From Rhodospirillales bacterium (GTDB taxonomy: Bacteria > Pseudomonadota > Alphaproteobacteria > Reyranellales > Reyranellaceae): 10,084 bases of DNA. This document shows positions 5,023 to 10,084 of this stretch, piece after piece. The notes under the pieces were generated by a model. That model was not told the DNA's origin, searched no databases, and worked only from the letters and a program-made list of their open reading frames with translations. Both the position numbers and the translations under genes were made by a program. The first letter of the stretch is position 1, and every line of letters begins with the position of its first letter. The stretch spans positions 1-10,084 of the forward strand of contig JABMNB010000659.1 in assembly GCA_013205335.1 (NCBI GenBank), given 5' to 3'.

Positions 5023-6449
5023 TCGACGCGCACCTTGTGATGGGCCAGCACGTCCTCGAGGGTGACCGCGCGCGAAGCGTAGCCGCCCAGCGCGGCATAA
5101 TCATCGGCGCGCAATGTGAACTCGATCGGCGCAACCAGCGCCGGCGTCGGCACGGAACCGAAGGATTTCTCCGGCATGCGCGCCACGTCGACCATCAGCG
5201 TGATCCCGCCGCCCGGCCAGACGAAGGCCGGCGCGCCGCCCAGGGTGACCTTGGTGAGGGTCTCGCGCACCGAGCGCGTCAGCCGCACCGGGTTCTCGGT
5301 GACGCCGGCCCGCAGCGAGCCGCCGGCGCCGGCCATGAACAGGACGGTGCAGAGCGCCGGCTCGCAATTCTCGGCGATGCGCTCGACGACGAGGCGTACC
5401 GGCTCGGGCATCTCGGCCGCCCGCGGCTTCAACTCCTGGTCGAGCTCGAACCAGGCCGAATGCTCGCCGGTCGTCGAGACCATCAGCAGCTTGAGACCGG
5501 GCCAGGCTTGCTTGGGGTCGATCTTCTCGATGATCTCCAGCGGGTCGCTGACATTGGTGCCGCCCCAGCCCAGCCCCGGCTCGGCCACCTGGAAGTAGCG
5601 GCCCGGCGTCGAGCGGCGACCGCGCACGCGGATGCCCGCCGGCTTCATGTCCAGGAAAGCGCCGCCCTGGTGCTCGCTCAGCACGCCGGTGATGTGGTCG
5701 TCCACGACGATCACCTCGTCGACATGGTCCTTCCACTGAGGCGCGAACATGCCGATGGCGGCCGAGCCGCAACCGACCCGCATGCGCTCCTCGAGCGTGC
5801 CATTGACGATCGGCGGCCTGTCGGCCTGCACCACCACCGTCGAGCCGCCGTCGATGGTGAGCTCGACGGCTTCGCGGTTGCACAGCGCCAGCAGCGCGTT
5901 ACAGGTGACCACACCCTCTTTCTTGCTGCCGCCCGTGAGGTGGTGAACGCCGCCCAGCGAGAGCATCTGCGAGCCGTACTCGGCCGTGGTGACGTGGCCC
6001 ACCGCCTCGCCCTTGACGCGCACCGCCGCCTGCTCGGGCCCGAGATAGCGGTCGGTGTCGATCTTCACCTTCACGCCGCAGTAGCTGAAGATCCCCTCGG
6101 TCACGACCGTGACCATGTCGATGCCGTCATGCTTCGACGAGACGATGAAGGGCGCCGGCTTGTAATCGGGATAGGTCGTGGTGGCGCCGATGCCGGTAAC
6201 GAAGGCGCCCTCCCCTTTGCCCAGTTCGCCGCGCCACGCCTCGCTGCCTTCGACGAAGGCAACGCGGGCGAGGTCGGGCTTGGCCAGCAGCACCAGAGGA
6301 TCGACCCGCACCAGTGCGCCATTCTCGTTGGCATAGCGGTCGCAGGCGCCGGCCCGGCCGGGGCGGATGCGGCAGAGCACGGGACAGGCGTCGCAGCGCA
6401 CGATGCCGGCGCTGCGTTCGGCCTCCGAGAGCGAGATGTCGCCGCTCAT
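5019..6449 (-). CDS. hnr: 6-hydroxynicotinate reductase homologue
   Basis: 476 aa (about 50 kDa), recognised by overall resemblance to proteins annotated as 6-hydroxynicotinate reductase. The Eubacterium barkeri enzyme reduces 6-hydroxynicotinate to 1,4,5,6-tetrahydro-6-oxonicotinate with ferredoxin and carries a covalently bound flavin plus Fe-S clusters. Here an N-terminal C19-x2-C22-x3-C26-x9-C36 set could bind a [4Fe-4S] cluster. Other cysteines that may be ligands are C124 (YCGVK), C183 and C190 (TCNALLALC), C227 (VGCGSA) and two in ENCEPALC near residue 390. I see no classical CxxCxxCxxxCP ferredoxin motif. I also see no canonical D-x-[ST]-G-A-[ST] flavinylation motif; the nearest segments are TGIGATT (85-91) and DDHITGVLS (250-258). 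The start at 6449 was chosen because it gives an ATGA overlap with the previous gene and a GGAGAG site just upstream; an in-frame extension of 65 residues overlaps that gene and is non-conserved-looking Arg-rich sequence. The physiological substrate may be another hydroxylated ring. Confidence 0.82.
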   Translation of the reverse strand: MSGDISLSEAERSAGIVRCDACPVLCRIRPGRAGACDRYANENGALVRVDPLVLLAKPDLARVAFVEGSEAWRGELGKGEGAFVTGIGATTTYPDYKPAPFIVSSKHDGIDMVTVVTEGIFSYCGVKVKIDTDRYLGPEQAAVRVKGEAVGHVTTAEYGSQMLSLGGVHHLTGGSKKEGVVTCNALLALCNREAVELTIDGGSTVVVQADRPPIVNGTLEERMRVGCGSAAIGMFAPQWKDHVDEVIVVDDHITGVLSEHQGGAFLDMKPAGIRVRGRRSTPGRYFQVAEPGLGWGGTNVSDPLEIIEKIDPKQAWPGLKLLMVSTTGEHSAWFELDQELKPRAAEMPEPVRLVVERIAENCEPALCTVLFMAGAGGSLRAGVTENPVRLTRSVRETLTKVTLGGAPAFVWPGGGITLMVDVARMPEKSFGSVPTPALVAPIEFTLRADDYAALGGYASRAVTLEDVLAHHKVRVE

Positions 6450-9157
6450 GCTCTCTCCGCCTCTGATTTCTTGACGATGGCCGCGCGCAGGCGGTGCGGC
6501 AACAGCGGGACGCGATAGGCGCGTACACCGGTCGCGTGGTGAACCGCGCCCAGGATGGCCGGCGCCGTCGGCACCAGGGCCGGCTCGCCGATTCCCTTGG
6601 CACCGGACGGACCGAGCGGTTCGCGATCCTCGATCAGAATGCACTCGATCTCGGGAACGTCGCCCACGGTGGGGATGAGATAGTCGTGCAGGTTCTCGGT
6701 GCGGCCGGGGAGATATTCTTCCATGAGCGCAAGACCGAGACCCTGCGCGACACCACCCTGGATCTGGCCCTCGACGAGCGTCGGGTTGATCGCCCGGCCG
6801 ACATCGTGCGCCGCCACGATGCGCAGAACCTTCACCGTACCCAGCTCGATATCGACCTCGACTTCGGCGAGCTGGGCCGCAAAGGCATAGGTCGCGTAAG
6901 GCACGCCCTGCCCGTCGGCGTCGAGCGGCGTTGTCGGCGGATCGAACGTGCCCTCGCCCATCAGCGGTCCGGCCGTGGCGAGATCGATGGTCCGCACCTG
7001 GGCGCCGTCCCGCACGGAAAGCTTCGCGCCGTCGAGCGACAGAACCGCGTCAGGACCGGCATTGGCCAGCCGCAGAATCCGCTGACGCAAATCCTGTCCG
7101 GCTTTTTCCGCGGCCTTCCCCGACACGAAGGTCTGGCGCGACGCCGAGGTCTTGCCGGCATCGGGGGTGAGATCGGTGTCGCCCGTCACCAGCGCGAACT
7201 GCGCCGCCGGCAGGCCGACCGCATCGGCCGCGATCTGGATCATGATCGTGTTGCTGCCCTGGCCGATGTCGAGGGCACCGCTGTAGAGCGTCAGCGTTCC
7301 GGCCGGCGACAGATCGATGCGCATGCGCGAGGGGTTCGACATCGACGTGTTGCCGATGCCGTACCACATGCAGCCGATGCCGATCCCGCGGCGGCGCGAA
7401 CCGCCCGCCTCGTTGAAGGCGGCGATCTCCCCATGCGCCTTCTGCCAGTGCGGCCGTAGCGCGTCGAGGCATTGCGCGAGGCCGGCGGAATGGGCGAGCG
7501 TCTGGCCGGTCGCCGTCGTGTCGCCGGCGCGCAAGGCGTTGCGATGCCGGAACTCCAACCGGTCGACCCCGAGCTTGTCGGCCAGCTCATCCATCATCGC
7601 CTCGTGGGCGATGGCGGCCTGCGGCACGCCGAACCCGCGGAAGGCGCCGGCCGGCGGACCGTTGGTGAAATAGGCCTCCCCCCAGGTCCGCACGTTGGGA
7701 ATGGCGTAGGGGCCCATCGCATGCACTGGCACGCGACTGGCAACGGTCGGCCCCCATGAGGCATAGGCGCCGGTGTCGAAGAGGGCGGTCACGTCGCAGG
7801 CCAAAAGCTTGCCGCCGGCATCGCAGCCGAAGCGCGCCGTGACCCGTGCGGGATGCCGCTTCGTGCTCGCAGCCATGCTTTCGGGCCGCGTGTAGACCAG
7901 GGCCACGGGGCGTCGCAGCTTCCAGGCCGCGATCGCGATCAGCGGCTGCACCGAGAGGTCGAGCTTACCGCCGAAGCCGCCGCCGCAAGCCGTCGGCACG
8001 ATGCGCACGGCCTCCGGTTTCAGCCGCATCAGGTTGGCGATCTCGTCGCGGTCCATGTAGGGCGTCTGGGTGGTGGCGTGGATTTCGATGCGATCGCCGA
8101 CCCGCCGGGCCCATCCGGCCTCCGGCTCGATATAGGCGTGCTCGACGAAGGCGGTCTCGAACGTCCCTTCGGCCACGGCGGCGCAGTCTTCGAACGCGCC
8201 CACCACGTCCCCGCGTTTCACCCCACCTTTCAGCAGCAGGTTCCGGGGTTTGTCCGCCTGCACCAGAGCCGCGCCGTCAGCCATCGCGGCATCGATGCCG
8301 AGCAGCGGCGGCTCGGGCCTCCAGGCAATGGGCACCTCGTCGTCGCGAATCGCCAACACCTCGGCGCGCTCGCCGACCAGCGCCACGACCGCCTCGCCGC
8401 GATAGCGGACCAGCCCGTCGGCCAGCACCGGCTGATCCTTGATGTCGGGATAGATGCCATAGCCGTTGAAAGGCACATCCACGGCGGTGAGCACGGCCGT
8501 GAGACGTCGGCGCAGCGGTTCGAGATCGCCCAGTTCGAAGCGTGCCCTTGCGTAGGGCGAGCGCACGACCCGAATCCAGAGCGCGTCCCCGGGAATGCCA
8601 TCGGCGCCGAACACGTCGCGCCCCGTGACCTTGGCAGGACCATCGACACGGACGAGGCGGGCGCCGACCGCTTCACCGCCCAACGGCGCGCGCGCGGGGG
8701 CCGGTGCGACGACATCCATCACCGCGTCGACAATCTTGCCGTAGCCGGTGCAGCGGCACAGCACGCCGCCGAGGGAATCCTCGACTTCGGCCCGGGTCGG
8801 CTTCTCGTTTCGTCGCACCAATTCCTGGGCGGCCATCAGCATGCCCGGCGTGCAGATGCCGCACTGGGCCGCGCCATGGTCGAGAAACGATTGCTGGAGC
8901 GCGGCAAGCCCGCCATCGCCGCTTTCGAGACCTTCGACCGTTTCGACGATGCGCCCCGCGACCTGGCCCATGGCGACCAGGCAGGAGCAAACTTGCCGCC
9001 CATCGAGCAGCACCGTGCAGGCACCGCAATCGCCGGCGTCGCAGCCGATCTTGGTACCGGCCGCGCCGAGGTCATCGCGCAACGCCGCCGAAAGCCGCGT
9101 GGCCGGTGCGCCCTGCCAGCTCGCTTCGCGTCCGTTGAGGGTGAATTCGAGTTTCAA
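6446..9157 (-). CDS. Molybdenum hydroxylase: fused [2Fe-2S] and molybdopterin-binding subunit (xanthine dehydrogenase family)
   Basis: 903 aa. It should hydroxylate a heteroaromatic ring or aldehyde with water-derived oxygen at a Mo-pterin centre. Residues 1-150 are the small-subunit module: plant-type ferredoxin cluster C39, C44, C47, C59 and the helical-domain cluster C99, C102, C134, C136 (CGICTPG, CRCTGYG). From about residue 165 comes the large-subunit module, with GGGFGGK (392-398), GAFRGFG (504-510), DIGQGSNT (630-637) and GIGEPA, whose E858 aligns with the family's catalytic glutamate. Small and large modules fused, with FAD on a separate gene, is the plan of E. coli YgfM/XdhD; the fused chain alone resembles Desulfovibrio aldehyde oxidoreductase (about 907 aa). 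The start is TTG (9157), overlapping the upstream TGA, preceded by AAGG at 7 bases; the protein begins [M]KLEFTLNG as expected for this fold. The stop overlaps the next gene as ATGA. Motifs do not fix the substrate; the neighbouring reductase suggests an N-heterocycle such as nicotinate. Confidence 0.94.
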   Translation of the reverse strand: MKLEFTLNGREASWQGAPATRLSAALRDDLGAAGTKIGCDAGDCGACTVLLDGRQVCSCLVAMGQVAGRIVETVEGLESGDGGLAALQQSFLDHGAAQCGICTPGMLMAAQELVRRNEKPTRAEVEDSLGGVLCRCTGYGKIVDAVMDVVAPAPARAPLGGEAVGARLVRVDGPAKVTGRDVFGADGIPGDALWIRVVRSPYARARFELGDLEPLRRRLTAVLTAVDVPFNGYGIYPDIKDQPVLADGLVRYRGEAVVALVGERAEVLAIRDDEVPIAWRPEPPLLGIDAAMADGAALVQADKPRNLLLKGGVKRGDVVGAFEDCAAVAEGTFETAFVEHAYIEPEAGWARRVGDRIEIHATTQTPYMDRDEIANLMRLKPEAVRIVPTACGGGFGGKLDLSVQPLIAIAAWKLRRPVALVYTRPESMAASTKRHPARVTARFGCDAGGKLLACDVTALFDTGAYASWGPTVASRVPVHAMGPYAIPNVRTWGEAYFTNGPPAGAFRGFGVPQAAIAHEAMMDELADKLGVDRLEFRHRNALRAGDTTATGQTLAHSAGLAQCLDALRPHWQKAHGEIAAFNEAGGSRRRGIGIGCMWYGIGNTSMSNPSRMRIDLSPAGTLTLYSGALDIGQGSNTIMIQIAADAVGLPAAQFALVTGDTDLTPDAGKTSASRQTFVSGKAAEKAGQDLRQRILRLANAGPDAVLSLDGAKLSVRDGAQVRTIDLATAGPLMGEGTFDPPTTPLDADGQGVPYATYAFAAQLAEVEVDIELGTVKVLRIVAAHDVGRAINPTLVEGQIQGGVAQGLGLALMEEYLPGRTENLHDYLIPTVGDVPEIECILIEDREPLGPSGAKGIGEPALVPTAPAILGAVHHATGVRAYRVPLLPHRLRAAIVKKSEAERA

Positions 9158-9984
9158 GCCGCGACCTTCGACAGCAGGCGTCGCAGCAAGACCAGGGCCA
9201 CATCGCTGCGATAGCCCGCACTGCCGCGCACGTCGTCGATCGGCGACAGCGGCGCGAGATGCGCGGACTCGACCAGCTCACCGAGACGCGCATCGGGCGT
9301 CGCACCGATCAGCGCCTGTTCCAGCGCCGGAAGGCGTTGCGCGACGGGAGAGCAGGCCCCGACGGCGACGCGAGCGGCTGCGACTTTTTCGTCTGAGACT
9401 TCGACCACGACCGAAGCCATGGCGATCGAGATGACGAGGTAGCGTCGCGCGCCCAGCTTCAGGAACGCGCTCCTCGCGTTGTGGAGGGGGCGCGGCACAT
9501 GGAGTGCCACGACCAGCTCGCCCGGCTGCCGCTCCGTCTTGCGCACGCCGGTGATGAAGGTGGCGAGTGGCAGGCGGCGCGTGCCGGCATGGTTCGCAAG
9601 CTCCACCTCGGCGTCGAGCGCCAGCAGCGCAGGGACGCCGTCGGCGGCCGGCGAGGCGTTGCAGATGTTTCCCGCGACCGTACCGGCGTTCTGGATCTGG
9701 CGGCCGCCGACCTCGCGCGACGCCTGTTTCAGGCCATCGAACAACGGCGGCAGATGTGCCTCGACGATGTCGCTCCAGGTCGTGGTGGCGCCCAGTCGCC
9801 AGCCGGCGGAAGTCTCGGAAACACCGCGCAGGGCTGTGATTCCGGCAATGTCGAGCACGTCTTCGGTGACGGAACGGCCTACCCGCGTAGGGTAGAAGTC
9901 GGTGCCACCGGCCAGCACCGTGAAAGGTCGGGTCAGTGCCTGAAGAGCCTCTTCAAGGCCTCGGGGTCTGAGGTATTCGCCCAT
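9154..9984 (-). CDS. Xanthine dehydrogenase-family FAD-binding subunit (CoxM/YgfM type)
   Basis: 276 aa, the usual length for the separate FAD subunit of three-part molybdenum hydroxylases. It should pass electrons from the iron-sulphur clusters of the partner subunit, via FAD, to NAD+ or another acceptor in the cytoplasm. Visible landmarks are the N-terminal FAD loop AGGTDFYP (residues 25-32), the second FAD motif around GRQIQNAGTVAGNICNASPA (94-113) with D115, and a C-terminal CO-dehydrogenase-flavoprotein-like domain from about residue 165 (the IAMASVVVEV region). ATG at 9984 is the only plausible start, because the frame upstream meets TGA at 10026-10024 with no other usual start codon between. 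No clear Shine-Dalgarno sequence is seen, so a leaderless or weakly initiated message is possible. Its TGA overlaps the TTG start of the next gene (TTGA). The substrate is set by the partner, not by this subunit. Confidence 0.93.
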   Translation of the reverse strand: MGEYLRPRGLEEALQALTRPFTVLAGGTDFYPTRVGRSVTEDVLDIAGITALRGVSETSAGWRLGATTTWSDIVEAHLPPLFDGLKQASREVGGRQIQNAGTVAGNICNASPAADGVPALLALDAEVELANHAGTRRLPLATFITGVRKTERQPGELVVALHVPRPLHNARSAFLKLGARRYLVISIAMASVVVEVSDEKVAAARVAVGACSPVAQRLPALEQALIGATPDARLGELVESAHLAPLSPIDDVRGSAGYRSDVALVLLRRLLSKVAA

Positions 9985-9993
9985 ATCGTTCGT

Positions 9994-10020
9994 GTACGTA
10001 CGATGACACAGCGTACGTGC
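9994..10020. promoter_or_regulatory. Candidate operator dyad upstream of the molybdenum hydroxylase genes
   Basis: GTACGTACG (9994-10002) and CGTACGTGC (10012-10020) form inverted arms of 9 bases, 8 of 9 complementary, separated by 9 bases. Each arm also contains the smaller palindrome CGTACG. An outer pair, TCGTT (9986-9990) and AACGA (10027-10031), adds to the symmetry. On the minus strand TTGACT (10027-10022) resembles a sigma-70 -35 box. I see no good -10 at 16-18 bases from it, the nearest being a weak ATCGTA. The dyad ends 9 bases before the start codon of the FAD subunit, a place where a bound repressor would block transcription. The operator role is inferred; the symmetry is seen. Confidence 0.4.
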
Positions 10021-10042
10021 GAGTCAAACGAATGAGTCGGAT

Positions 10043-10084
10043 TCAGATGATCCGCGACAGAAGTTCGAGGAGCTGCTTCTGTTC
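10043..10084 (-). CDS. C-terminal end of an upstream gene (possibly a MarR-family regulator), partial
   Basis: Reading the minus strand from the window edge gives 13 codons, EQKQLLELLSRII, followed by TGA at 10045-10043. The leucine-rich, charged amphipathic ending resembles the last helix of many MarR-type regulators, which often end in a 'PEE..qLl.LL.rl' helix. That is family knowledge applied to a very short fragment, so the family call is weak. What favours a real gene end is the sensible codon use and residue pattern, and the 58-base spacer to the next gene on the same strand, which holds a dyad. A regulator here would be well placed to control the operon; NicR, a nicotinate-pathway regulator in Pseudomonas, is of MarR type. 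It could instead be the end of any helical protein, or chance. Confidence 0.4.
   Translation of the reverse strand, partial: EQKQLLELLSRII

Noticed and set aside
5037..6518. Plus-strand ORF of 493 codons opposite the reductase
   Set aside because: Rich in Arg, His, Asp and Gln with no recognisable motif, and exactly antisense to a gene with clear family features; a by-product of G+C-rich codon bias.
7853..9214. Plus-strand ORF of 453 codons opposite the molybdenum hydroxylase
   Set aside because: Antisense to conserved Fe-S and Mo motifs; composition typical of a mirror frame (His/Arg/Asp/Gln-rich), no domain seen.
10032..10084. Plus-strand ORF starting at ATG 10032 as a divergent gene
   Set aside because: The visible codons (MSRIQMIRDRSSRSCFC) look like a shadow, no ribosome site precedes it, and the minus-strand reading gives a more protein-like C-terminus.

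Overview
The window is G+C-rich (about two thirds G+C by eye) with tightly packed genes, many overlapping stop/start codons, a fused LivH-LivM type permease and C-rich/G-rich palindromic repeats. This fits an alphaproteobacterium of the Rhizobiales/Rhodospirillales kind. That placement is inferred from style and gene content, not from a marker gene. Every gene I support lies on the minus strand, so the window reads from high to low coordinates as one probable operon, open at both ends.

Layout in transcription order. At 10084-10043 is the last 13 codons of an upstream gene, possibly a MarR-type regulator. A 58-base gap (9985-10042) follows, with a 27-base dyad that looks like an operator. Next is a molybdenum hydroxylase of the xanthine dehydrogenase family: an FAD subunit (9984-9154) and a fused [2Fe-2S]/molybdopterin subunit (9157-6446). 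Then come a 6-hydroxynicotinate reductase homologue (6449-5019), a UPF0280/ApbE-like protein (5022-4177), an 'amino acid synthesis' DUF1185 protein (4180-3593) and a small NTF2/SnoaL-like protein (3581-3201). The last part is transport: a secreted branched-chain-amino-acid-type binding protein (3122-1917), a 192-base repeat-rich spacer (1916-1725), and a fused two-domain permease (1724 to beyond base 1). The ATPase genes are presumably further downstream.

How it may work together (inference). The hydroxylase followed by a 6-hydroxynicotinate-reductase-like enzyme matches the first two chemical steps of the nicotinate route known from Eubacterium barkeri: hydroxylation of an N-heteroaromatic ring, then reduction of the hydroxylated ring. 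The ApbE-like protein could install the covalent flavin that the E. barkeri reductase is known to carry. The ABC transporter would import the substrate. The ring-opening enzyme (an enamidase or other cyclic amidohydrolase) is not in the window. The substrate could be nicotinate or another N-heterocycle; the sequence does not decide.

The least explained parts are the roles of UPF0280, DUF1185 and the NTF2-like protein, and the spacer between the binding protein and the permease. That spacer holds two near-identical 36-base palindromic repeats, a G-quadruplex motif, two exactly interleaved 6-bp stems and a 33-codon ORF overlapping the permease start as GTGA. The fused permease is easy to miss: it starts with GTG, runs off the window, and is covered by antisense and out-of-frame ORFs.
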